Source of the DNA: Pseudomonadales bacterium | GTDB taxonomy: Bacteria > Pseudomonadota > Gammaproteobacteria > Pseudomonadales > UBA7239 | Assembly (NCBI GenBank): GCA_020443005.1 | Contig: JAGRJA010000434.1 | Coordinates: 1-10,449 of the forward strand | Direction: 5' to 3' | DNA: 10,449 nt | Part shown: in pieces, positions 1 to 5,795 of the stretch | Position numbering within the stretch: position 1 is the stretch's first letter | Layout of the letters: the number at the start of each line of letters is the position of its first letter | Program-made: the position numbers and the translations under genes | Notes under the pieces: model-generated | Database searches by the model: none | What the model saw: the letters and a program-made list of their open reading frames with translations, nothing else | Told to the model about the DNA's origin: nothing

Positions 1-85
1 GAGGGTGAATATCAGGGAGCGTTTTTCTGGCATAAGCAGAAAATTCTCTGGTCGTTGGAAATCGTCCGGAGAACTTCTCTATCAT
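1..85 (-). CDS. Possible partial gene running off the left edge, unrecognised
   Basis: A minus-strand frame is open from base 127 to the window edge. Its first ATG is at 83-85 and it reads MIEKFSGRFPTTREF and onward. The visible residues are of ordinary protein composition. The wording 'KFSGRFPTTREF' loosely recalls short helical repeats in some DNA-binding or nuclease-associated proteins, but I cannot name a family from about 28 residues. The frame overlaps the stop of the 108-residue gene (114-116), so it may be a translationally coupled fourth gene of the restriction operon, a frameshifted continuation of that gene, or chance. No clear ribosome binding site precedes the ATG. The start choice is weak. 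Confidence 0.3.
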   Translation of the reverse strand, partial: MIEKFSGRFPTTREFSAYARKTLPDIHP

Positions 86-113
86 TTCATCAAGGTAGGT
101 GTCTTCAGAAACT

Positions 114-440
114 TCAATAGCAATTCCTCATCTTCGACAAAGTCAATCCGTTAATAAACTCGCTAATATCTCTATTCAAACTATCGTTAGATAGCTCTGA
201 TGTTCCTTTGACAGAAAAATATTCATGCCATCCATGATCCAAATCATTATCAGGGAAATCGAAACGCAAGGATGGAAGAAAAACATCCTCAGCAACAAAG
301 AACTCGCCATCAATCAGTGCATTTTTCACGTCCTCGTGTAATGTGGCCAACTCAATATTTAAGTGGTTTGAGAAGATAACATTTCCCCATAATTTATTAT
401 TACCAGCATCCCGGTATAGATAATCCAGCAATATATTCAT
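114..440 (-). CDS. Small conserved-looking protein of unknown function, third gene of the restriction operon
   Basis: This encodes 108 residues and is not assigned to a named family. It starts 3 bases after the HNH nuclease stop, with an AAGGG ribosome binding site inside the end of that gene, so it is almost certainly co-transcribed and translationally coupled. Visible blocks are YLYRDAGN (7-14), LWGNVIFSN (17-25), LIDGEFF (42-48) and LDHGWHEY (67-74), followed by an acidic stretch and DISEFINGL (91-99). It has no signal peptide or membrane segment, so it should be cytoplasmic. I have an uncertain memory of small proteins of about 100 residues with the same YRD...WG...DHGWHE pattern near mobile or defence genes, which would make this nearly full length. 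The last residues may be altered by a frameshift, because another frame is open across its stop. A role such as control or protein partner of the nuclease would be pure inference from position. Confidence 0.72.
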   Translation of the reverse strand: MNILLDYLYRDAGNNKLWGNVIFSNHLNIELATLHEDVKNALIDGEFFVAEDVFLPSLRFDFPDNDLDHGWHEYFSVKGTSELSNDSLNRDISEFINGLTLSKMRNCY

Positions 441-443
441 AAG

Positions 444-1214
444 CTACCCTTGAAAAATGTTATCCCTATGATAGGCGAGAAACTCCTGAAGCGGCGCAAA
501 CTTTTCTGGTGAAGCAATTGGCTTTTTATCATAGCTTTTAATAGCAGACTGATAGAACTGATCGCTCTTAGAATCTCTAACATTTGACACTCGAATTGTC
601 ATGTCATTATTTATAGTGATAATACCAAGATCAAAAGCCTTATCATGCAGCACAGAGAGTGATAATCCATTTCTTGGATTTAGTCTATTTGATGGATCTG
701 AACGCCAAGGGATAATATGACTAGCAACCAACAGCTTTGGCAGAGAAAGACCAGTTATGCAGCATTTGTAGTTATATGCACTTAATACAGAGCGCCTAAA
801 AAAACTCTGCCCTATGCGTACTTTAGTTTTAATTTCCTTGTCGAAACCTGTGTGATCATCTTCATCTTTTTCATCAGGTTCGGAAGTGTCATTCCGATCT
901 TCACTTTTTGTAATCTTGATCATTGCGGAGTCTGATTCAAGGGCGAAGGTTTCCCAATTTTTTTGCATTTCTTCCCACATTTTCTTATCCGCAGAAGAAG
1001 CCCCAGAAAGTCCCTTTCGGCCTGTAGAAATTATTGCAGGGTCAAGGCTAGCAATGTTGGTCAATTTCATTGCTAATGCAGAAGGTGTTCTGTTTATTAG
1101 CTCTGCATATTTAACTATTTCAGGGTTGCGCGAATGCATTTTCCCAAACGGCATCTGACAATAAAGACCAAACGCAATAAGCAACTGTTGTCTCGTCCAT
1201 CCCTTAGTGGTCAT
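444..1214 (-). CDS. HNH endonuclease, probable restriction enzyme of the adjacent methyltransferase
   Basis: This encodes 256 residues in two domains. The N-terminal part (about 6-58: WTRQQLLIAF, PFGKMHSRNPEI, NRTPSALAMKLTNIASLDP) is a helical, DNA-binding-like module often seen in front of HNH domains. An acidic linker follows (about 103-122). The C-terminal HNH domain (about 140-202) has Cys151/Cys152, the SHI motif with His166, NPRNGLSL with Asn182, and LHDKAFDLG with His190. This matches the HNH_2 style, in which histidines bind a metal and attack DNA phosphodiester bonds. Its ATG lies inside the methyltransferase gene (11-base overlap), with an AGGAG site 7 bases upstream. Pairing with a DNA cytosine methyltransferase makes it the likely restriction subunit, cutting sites the methyltransferase does not protect. 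Its target is inferred from that partner. No truncation is seen. Confidence 0.88.
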   Translation of the reverse strand: MTTKGWTRQQLLIAFGLYCQMPFGKMHSRNPEIVKYAELINRTPSALAMKLTNIASLDPAIISTGRKGLSGASSADKKMWEEMQKNWETFALESDSAMIKITKSEDRNDTSEPDEKDEDDHTGFDKEIKTKVRIGQSFFRRSVLSAYNYKCCITGLSLPKLLVASHIIPWRSDPSNRLNPRNGLSLSVLHDKAFDLGIITINNDMTIRVSNVRDSKSDQFYQSAIKSYDKKPIASPEKFAPLQEFLAYHRDNIFQG

Positions 1215-2481
1215 GCGAGGCTCCTGAAAATAATGATAATTGTTTTATATTTTCACGCTCTTCATCACACAATATTTGAATATGAGGAACCACTATTCTC
1301 GCCACCTCTTTGATAACAGGCATAACCACACTGTTACCAAATTGCCTGTAAGCTTGCGTATCACTGACGGGGATTTTGAAAGTGTCTGGAAATCCCATTA
1401 ACCTCGCACACTCTCGTGGCGTTAACCGGCGCGGTCGCTTTCTGCTTCCTTGATCTACAAGTATTTCAGAGCCATCTTTGTAGTATCTTGGTGGCAACAT
1501 TCTCGCTATAGCATCGCCATCTACAAGCCCAAAACCAAACCCGTTCCCGGCTTTTCGATGCTTTTCCGCATACTCCTGTAGATATTTCCAAAGTTTGGGG
1601 GTTAACGTGTATTTGCTATTTACTTTGGCATTTTCTCCGGTTGTGTACGGCTCCTCTTCGACTTCGCTACCATTCTGAGGATGGAGAATAGAAGAAAGTC
1701 TTACGGAGCCTTTGGCAGGAAGTTTCAGGTCATCCCATGAAAAATCTGTTTTACCATCAAATCCAACGATCAAAATTCGTTCGCGGTGTTGCGGTACAAA
1801 ATGTTGGCCATCAATTACCTTATAGTGAACCTCGTAGCCAAGCTCATCCCGAAGGGTTTGCAGGATAACCTTGAAAGTATTTCCTTTGTCGTGAGAAAGC
1901 AGATTTTTAACGTTCTCCAGTAAAAATGCCTTTGGCCTTTTTTTTGCGATTATTCTTGCGACATCAAAAAAGAGTGTTCCCTGGGTCGTACACTCAAAGC
2001 CATGAGGTCTACCCAAAGCATTTTTCTTCGATACACCGGCTATGCTGAAAGGTTGACAGGGAAACCCGGCCAACAGGACTTCATGGTCGGGTACATCGCT
2101 TTCATCAACTTGTGTAATATCACCGACGAATGTATGGCTGGATGTTTCCGGGAAGTTGGCCAGATAAGTTTGTTGTGAGAATTTGTTCCACTCACTGGTA
2201 AGAACACATTGGCCACCATGCGCCTCAAAACCAAGGCGTATCCCGCCAACACCCGCAAACAGATCAATAAATCTAAAGGCTACACTGTCATTGGCAACAT
2301 CGTTTACCAATGGAAGGATTCTTTGTCTGATTGCATCAGAGAGATAAGCGGGAGGCTCGTTTTCTCGAACTTCCCAGCGTCTGACGGTCCTTACATCAAC
2401 TTCAAGAATTTCAGCTAGTTGTTTCTTTGTATACCTTGCTCTTGCGCTGCGAAGCAAGTTTAGTGTATCGGGCTGTTGCAT
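1204..2481 (-). CDS. DNA (cytosine-5) methyltransferase with N-terminal helix-turn-helix, Dcm/SsoII-like
   Basis: This 425-residue enzyme transfers methyl from S-adenosylmethionine to C5 of cytosine in a specific site. Motifs appear in canonical order: I (DLFAGVGGI, 73-81), IV (GFPCQPFS, 139-146, catalytic Cys142), VI (ENV, 189-191), VIII (QHRERI, 231-236), IX (RRLTPRECARLMGFP, 351-365) and X (QFGNSVVMPV, 380-389). The target-recognition region shares wording with E. coli Dcm (LTPKLWKYL, GNGFGFG, RYYKDGSEILVDQG), so CCWGG or CCNGG is the predicted target. Residues about 18-37 (KKQLAEILEVDVRTVRRWE) form a helix-turn-helix, as in M.SsoII-type enzymes that also repress their own gene. A matching inverted repeat sits on the promoter. 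The HNH nuclease gene begins within the last codons of this one. The family is certain; the exact site is inferred. Start: ATG at 2479-2481, weak GGGA upstream. Confidence 0.95.
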   Translation of the reverse strand: MQQPDTLNLLRSARARYTKKQLAEILEVDVRTVRRWEVRENEPPAYLSDAIRQRILPLVNDVANDSVAFRFIDLFAGVGGIRLGFEAHGGQCVLTSEWNKFSQQTYLANFPETSSHTFVGDITQVDESDVPDHEVLLAGFPCQPFSIAGVSKKNALGRPHGFECTTQGTLFFDVARIIAKKRPKAFLLENVKNLLSHDKGNTFKVILQTLRDELGYEVHYKVIDGQHFVPQHRERILIVGFDGKTDFSWDDLKLPAKGSVRLSSILHPQNGSEVEEEPYTTGENAKVNSKYTLTPKLWKYLQEYAEKHRKAGNGFGFGLVDGDAIARMLPPRYYKDGSEILVDQGSRKRPRRLTPRECARLMGFPDTFKIPVSDTQAYRQFGNSVVMPVIKEVARIVVPHIQILCDEERENIKQLSLFSGASHDH

Positions 2482-2509
2482 ATGCGGAATCCCATCTAGG
2501 TATATTTCG

Positions 2510-2522
2510 GGACATTATGTCC
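2510..2522. promoter_or_regulatory. Perfect inverted repeat, probable operator for the methyltransferase
   Basis: GGACATTATGTCC has 6-base arms around one central base and covers the predicted -10 box of the methyltransferase promoter, about 30 bases before the start codon. From memory, SsoII-type methyltransferases bind an inverted repeat with GGACA and TGTCC half-sites through their N-terminal domain and repress their own promoter. The half-sites and 3-base spacing here fit that description. Binding is an inference. Confidence 0.7.
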
Positions 2523-2542
2523 GCTTTTATTCCCTGCTGCAA
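2514..2542 (-). promoter_or_regulatory. Predicted promoter of the restriction-modification operon
   Basis: On the minus strand, TTGCAG (2537-2542) can serve as a weak -35 element (3 of 6 to consensus). It is followed after 17 bases by CATAAT (2514-2519, 5 of 6 to the -10 consensus). The -10 lies inside the GGACAT/ATGTCC inverted repeat, so a bound repressor would block it. The leader to the methyltransferase ATG is short (about 25-30 bases). Confidence 0.5.
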
Positions 2543-2545
2543 GCG

Positions 2546-2556
2546 TATACTGTATA
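2546..2556. repeat. Second short palindrome, TATAC-T-GTATA
   Basis: This is a perfect 5+1+5 inverted repeat just upstream of the predicted -35 element of the methyltransferase gene. It could be a second operator, or part of an A+T-rich upstream promoter element or alternative -10. Because it is short and A+T-rich, chance is quite possible. Confidence 0.3.
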
Positions 2557-2570
2557 TTTGCTCAGTGTAG

Positions 2571-2641
2571 CTCTAACGCCCGCATTTGCGGATGGTTTGG
2601 AGCGCACGGAAAACCAGTCCGCCAACATGCGCTTGTTAGCC
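2571..2641 (-). mobile_element. Probable integron attC recombination site
   Basis: About 71 bases form an imperfect palindrome with the layout of an attC (59-base element). On the minus strand it begins with GGCTAAC (R'' side) and ends with GTTAGAG (R' core, close to GTTRRRY). Between these, an outer GCGCAT/ATGCGG arm pairs imperfectly, and an inner arm pairs GTTGGCGGACTGGTTT with AAACCATCCGCAA. The 5' arm has two unpaired extra bases (a G and a C, about five bases apart), the asymmetry that orients attC sites for strand choice by the integron integrase. That asymmetry places the site in the same orientation as the genes. The terminal heptamers deviate at one or two positions from RYYYAAC/GTTRRRY. 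No integrase gene is present in the window. Confidence 0.72.
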
Positions 2642-2673
2642 ATATAGCCCCATTTCTCCGAGTTGAAAATCAA

Positions 2674-2688
2674 AAGGTTTTAAACCTT
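2674..2688. repeat. 15-base palindrome, weak terminator candidate
   Basis: AAGGTTT-T-AAACCTT is a perfect 7+1+7 inverted repeat lying between the PH-domain gene and the attC site. On the minus strand it is followed by TTGATTTT, so it could act as a weak A+T-rich terminator for the upstream operon. The arms are A+T-rich and the loop must open to fewer pairs, so terminator strength is doubtful. Confidence 0.3.
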
Positions 2689-2750
2689 CATACGCATATT
2701 GAAAATTTCTTAAAGTGACTTACGGAGCATCGATAAACCATTATTACTCT

Positions 2751-2779
2751 GACCCTATTTAAACGACCCCGATTTAAAC
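2751..2779. repeat. Tandem repeat at the 3' end of the PH-domain gene
   Basis: Two adjacent units, GACCCTATTTAAAC (2751-2764) and GACCCCGATTTAAAC (2765-2779), differ by one substitution and one inserted base. The second unit contains the last Val codon and the TAA stop of the PH-domain gene, so the first is a copy of the gene end. The neighbouring TCTGACCC wording recalls sequences often found beside small transposases, but no element boundary is seen. Confidence 0.5.
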
Positions 2780-3148
2780 AATATAGGTCGCCAGTGTTTT
2801 TTGAATTGCAACAACATCCTTGCCTTTTTTGAGATCACGCGTGATCGGCTCGGCGAGATTGGCCAGCCAGATTTTCAGCTCGGCATCGAGATCAAAATGA
2901 CCGTTGGTTTCAACAGAAAAATGGGAGATAGATTTGTAGGGAATGGAAAGGTAGTTAGTGCGCTTGCTGGTAACACCCTGTTTGTCGACCAGTATCAATC
3001 GGCGATTGGTGAAGAGGTAAAGATCGCGAATTTCCTTGTAAGCCAGTTGCACTGTTTCACCTTCTGCCAGAATTGGCGCGAACTCCTGCTGAATGTCTGC
3101 CACATCCACTTCGGAAGCATTACCCATTAAACCGTCAATCAAACCCAT
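2774..3148 (-). CDS. Bacterial pleckstrin-homology (bPH) domain protein
   Basis: This 124-residue protein matches the single-domain bPH family (DUF1696-like). The core runs from about 32 to 95: LAYKEIRDLYLFTNRRLILVDKQG forms the typical paired strands, followed by SIPYKSISHFSVET and the DLDAELKIW segment. Family members are small, soluble and usually of unknown function; a role in envelope stress or protein scaffolding is only suggested for the family. It has no signal peptide. It begins 30 bases after the multicopper oxidase stop, with an AGAGGA ribosome binding site, and is probably the last gene of the iron-regulated operon. An alternative is that it belongs to the cassette-like region beside the attC site; its composition resembles the operon more than the A+T-rich restriction genes. 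Length is normal. Start: ATG at 3146-3148. Confidence 0.85.
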   Translation of the reverse strand: MGLIDGLMGNASEVDVADIQQEFAPILAEGETVQLAYKEIRDLYLFTNRRLILVDKQGVTSKRTNYLSIPYKSISHFSVETNGHFDLDAELKIWLANLAEPITRDLKKGKDVVAIQKTLATYIV

Positions 3149-3178
3149 GCTATTTTCCTCTTTAGTAAATCAATCATC

Positions 3179-4600
3179 CTAGGCAATCGTAATATAACCC
3201 ATTAAACCGGTTTTCATGTGTTCAATCACATGGCAGTGAAACATCCACCTGCCGGGGTTATCGGCGACAAGTGCAATATGCACGGTTTCATATTTATCGA
3301 GTAGCACGGTATCCGCCTGATGAACACGCAGGGCTTTCTTGTCGGAATCGAGCACAGTAAAAATTTCCCCGTGCATGTGTATCGGGTGCTGATGCGGTGT
3401 ATTGTTTTTCAACTCAACAATATAGCTTTTACCACGGCGCATGACAGCCAATGGTTCAGGTATATTACCTTCGCTCATACCTTCCCAACCGCGACGGTTG
3501 ATCAGCCAAAAGTCGTGCTGCAACTCACCGTTTGCAAGCGTGGGTGACAAGGCGCCCTGCCATTCAAACACAAAACGCATTTTTTCAGCATTTTCGAGAT
3601 CGGGTTTTTTCACCGGATTGGCTGGTAAAACAGGCATAAGCCCTTTCGATTGTTGATCAGCGACTGCCGTGTGAATATGACAAAGCGGCACATGAAAACG
3701 GCCCTTGCGATCGGCAACAGTAATCTTCACTTCTTGTTCATCAGGCAGTAGAAGCGCAACATCCAGCCGCTGACCTGCACCAATTGCATGCGCATCCAGC
3801 GGCCAGGGCTCGGCAACCGGGCTGCCGTCAATAGCGATAACATTGGCGATAATTGGCTGTCGGTCAGATTTAAAGGCGATATTATAAGCGCGGGTATTAT
3901 CGAGATTGAGTAGCCGCACACGCACACTGCTGCCGGCAGGCAGCGTGTATTCCGGCGCAACCTTGCCGTTCACGGTGTTCACCGTACCCAATGTGCCTGC
4001 ACGAAAAGCTTCGCGCGGAATCGACAAGGGCAGGAACTGCCCGTTTTCATCGAGACGCCAGTCTTTCAGTGAAAGAATCAGTTCTTGATCAAACGCAGGT
4101 ACTTCAGGCTCATCGACAATCAATGCACCCACCATACCCTTGCTCATTTGTTCAATGCTGTGAATATGCGGGTGGTACCAGAAAGTACCAGCATCGGGGC
4201 AGACAAAATCATAAACAAAGGTTTCACCAGGCATCACCGGTTTTTGCGTTAACCAGGGCACGCCATCCATTGCGTTATCGTTACGAATACCGTGCCAGTG
4301 AATGGTTGAGGGTTGCGAAAGATGGTTCGTGAAACGAATGCGCAAACGCTTGCCCTGAACGGCGCGAATCACCGGTGCCGGAAACTGCCCGTTATAGGCA
4401 AGCCCCGGCGTAAACCGGTTGTTCAACAGCTCCAGCGCTGCCTCGCCTGCATTGAGTTCATAATCAAATGCGTGAATTTCATAATGAATTTTCTCATCAT
4501 GGTTATCGTGACTGCAGGCAACCAGAAATTGCGGCGCAACCAGCGCTGCTGCTGTTAATTGAAGGAACTGTCGTCGTTTCATCTGCTTTGTCATCGTCAT
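3179..4600 (-). CDS. Tat-exported multicopper oxidase, probable periplasmic ferroxidase/laccase
   Basis: This 473-residue three-cupredoxin oxidase couples oxidation of a substrate (Fe2+, Cu+ or phenols) to four-electron reduction of O2. All four copper-binding motifs are present: HWHG (101-104), HPHIH (143-147), HPIHMH (405-410) and HCHVIEH (455-461), with Cys456 as the type 1 copper cysteine. The N-terminus has a twin-arginine signal (KRRQFLQL, 8-15) and ends in a lipobox-like LVAC (26-29), so the protein may be a Tat-exported lipoprotein. The position of the axial type 1 ligand, five residues after His461, is Leu466 rather than the Met of CueO. No methionine-rich copper insert like that of CueO is evident. 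Placement in a Fur-box operon with imelysin and di-heme genes favours iron oxidation over copper detoxification. It starts 25 bases after the DUF1513 gene; Met1, Met3 and Met7 are all possible starts. Confidence 0.92.
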   Translation of the reverse strand: MTMTKQMKRRQFLQLTAAALVAPQFLVACSHDNHDEKIHYEIHAFDYELNAGEAALELLNNRFTPGLAYNGQFPAPVIRAVQGKRLRIRFTNHLSQPSTIHWHGIRNDNAMDGVPWLTQKPVMPGETFVYDFVCPDAGTFWYHPHIHSIEQMSKGMVGALIVDEPEVPAFDQELILSLKDWRLDENGQFLPLSIPREAFRAGTLGTVNTVNGKVAPEYTLPAGSSVRVRLLNLDNTRAYNIAFKSDRQPIIANVIAIDGSPVAEPWPLDAHAIGAGQRLDVALLLPDEQEVKITVADRKGRFHVPLCHIHTAVADQQSKGLMPVLPANPVKKPDLENAEKMRFVFEWQGALSPTLANGELQHDFWLINRRGWEGMSEGNIPEPLAVMRRGKSYIVELKNNTPHQHPIHMHGEIFTVLDSDKKALRVHQADTVLLDKYETVHIALVADNPGRWMFHCHVIEHMKTGLMGYITIA

Positions 4601-4625
4601 AATATCCGGTTACAAATAACGGGCA

Positions 4626-5792
4626 TCACGAAAATCGCGCAATGGAAAGATGATTATCCCAGAGAAAGTCGTTCATTGTCGTGAGCACTGACATTTTGTG
4701 GCTATCGGGCTGATAGGAATACATCTTCCCCATGCCACTACTTAGCACGAAGGCAGCGCTATCGCTGTTGTAAACAACACCGGCAACATCTGTGATATCC
4801 AGGGTGGTGATCAGTTTTTTTGTATGAATGTCCCACAGTGATGCCAGATTGCCGCGCGGCGAGGTCAGCATGACCTTGTCAGCGGAATCGTTCACGGCAA
4901 CGCTGGCAATATAGCCATGGTGCAAGGACCACTGCCAGGCTTCTGCATCGAATTGGCCGAGCCCACTTTGCCCGGGCTGATGCCAGAAGAACAGCTCCGG
5001 TTTCTCGCTTTCTTCCTGCAGCTGATACTGCGTCGAGACAAAAACCTTTCCGTCTCTGGACACATCCAGGTGACGCAAACTCATACCTCGTCGCTCGCAA
5101 ACAACCTGCTGCTTTATTTTTCCGGTGCTTGCATCGAGATAAACCAGTGAGGATTGCAGGGAATCGAGATTAAGTTTTTTACGACCACTGGCGGGTCGGG
5201 TGAGGATACCGCCATTGGCTACCACCAGTGTTTTGCCATCCGGCAACCACTTGAGCTGGTGAGGCCCGATGCCCGCGGTTTCAAACTCGGCTTCTTTTTC
5301 GAGGGTCGAGACCCGATAAACACCGACAAGGCCGCGATCATTTCTGAAATCATTTTCGGTCATGTAAAGCAGTTGGCCATCAGCTGAAAAACAGCCATGG
5401 CCGTAGAAGTGCCTGTCTGCTTTGGCATAAAACGAACGCAATGCCGGTTTTTCGCTGGAAAATTCCAGCAAGTAGCTCTCTGTACCTGGCCTTCTGGCGG
5501 AAAAAAGGACATGGCCACAGCGACTGATACAACTGTCGTGCGCCCTTTGCGCCACGGGGAAAGCGAAAAATTCGTCTGACACCATCGATGTTGCTGTAAT
5601 AAAGTGCTGGCCTGACGGATTGTCGCTGGCACTCAGCAACCACAACCCCCTTGCAAAACAGGTGGTATTGAGACTGGTCGGTGCTTCTGCTGCCATTAAC
5701 AGCTTTGCACTGGTCGACAACAAGGATGGTGCAGCAAGCAGCAAGGGCAAACCGGGCAGCGTGTGGCGCAGAAATTTTCGCCGGCTGAGCAA
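4626..5792 (-). CDS. DUF1513 family periplasmic protein, beta-propeller-like
   Basis: This 388-residue protein carries the hallmark DUF1513 blocks: FYGHGCFSADG (129-139), TENDF (145-149), RGLVGVY (153-159), GIGPHQLKWLPDGKTLVVANGG (174-195) and KLNLDSL, then RHLDVS further on. The repeated 'DG' turns and strand pattern suggest a seven-bladed propeller. The biochemical role is unknown, but the family is regularly encoded with imelysin and DUF1111 proteins and is thought to belong to the same iron-linked periplasmic process. The N-terminus SRRKFLRH (3-10) plus a hydrophobic stretch to about residue 30 is a Tat-type export signal. The start codon is TTG (5790-5792) with GGAG 8 bases upstream. No ATG start would keep the signal: the next Met is at 33. 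The imelysin stop lies only one codon upstream and in the same frame. Confidence 0.9.
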   Translation of the reverse strand: MLSRRKFLRHTLPGLPLLLAAPSLLSTSAKLLMAAEAPTSLNTTCFARGLWLLSASDNPSGQHFITATSMVSDEFFAFPVAQRAHDSCISRCGHVLFSARRPGTESYLLEFSSEKPALRSFYAKADRHFYGHGCFSADGQLLYMTENDFRNDRGLVGVYRVSTLEKEAEFETAGIGPHQLKWLPDGKTLVVANGGILTRPASGRKKLNLDSLQSSLVYLDASTGKIKQQVVCERRGMSLRHLDVSRDGKVFVSTQYQLQEESEKPELFFWHQPGQSGLGQFDAEAWQWSLHHGYIASVAVNDSADKVMLTSPRGNLASLWDIHTKKLITTLDITDVAGVVYNSDSAAFVLSSGMGKMYSYQPDSHKMSVLTTMNDFLWDNHLSIARFS

Positions 5793-5795
5793 AGT

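Noticed and set aside
886..1158. Plus-strand frame of 90 residues opposite the HNH gene
   Set aside because: It is fully antisense to the nuclease gene, with no ribosome binding site or motif support.
1..2481. Vsr mismatch endonuclease beside the Dcm-like methyltransferase
   Set aside because: None of the visible genes shows Vsr motifs; the neighbour is an HNH nuclease and an unrelated small protein. A Vsr gene could only lie outside the window.
2482..2773. Search of the largest gene-free stretch for tRNA, CRISPR or a small ORF
   Set aside because: No tRNA cloverleaf, no repeat-spacer pattern and no convincing short gene with a ribosome binding site; the palindromes, attC, repeat and promoter explain what I see.
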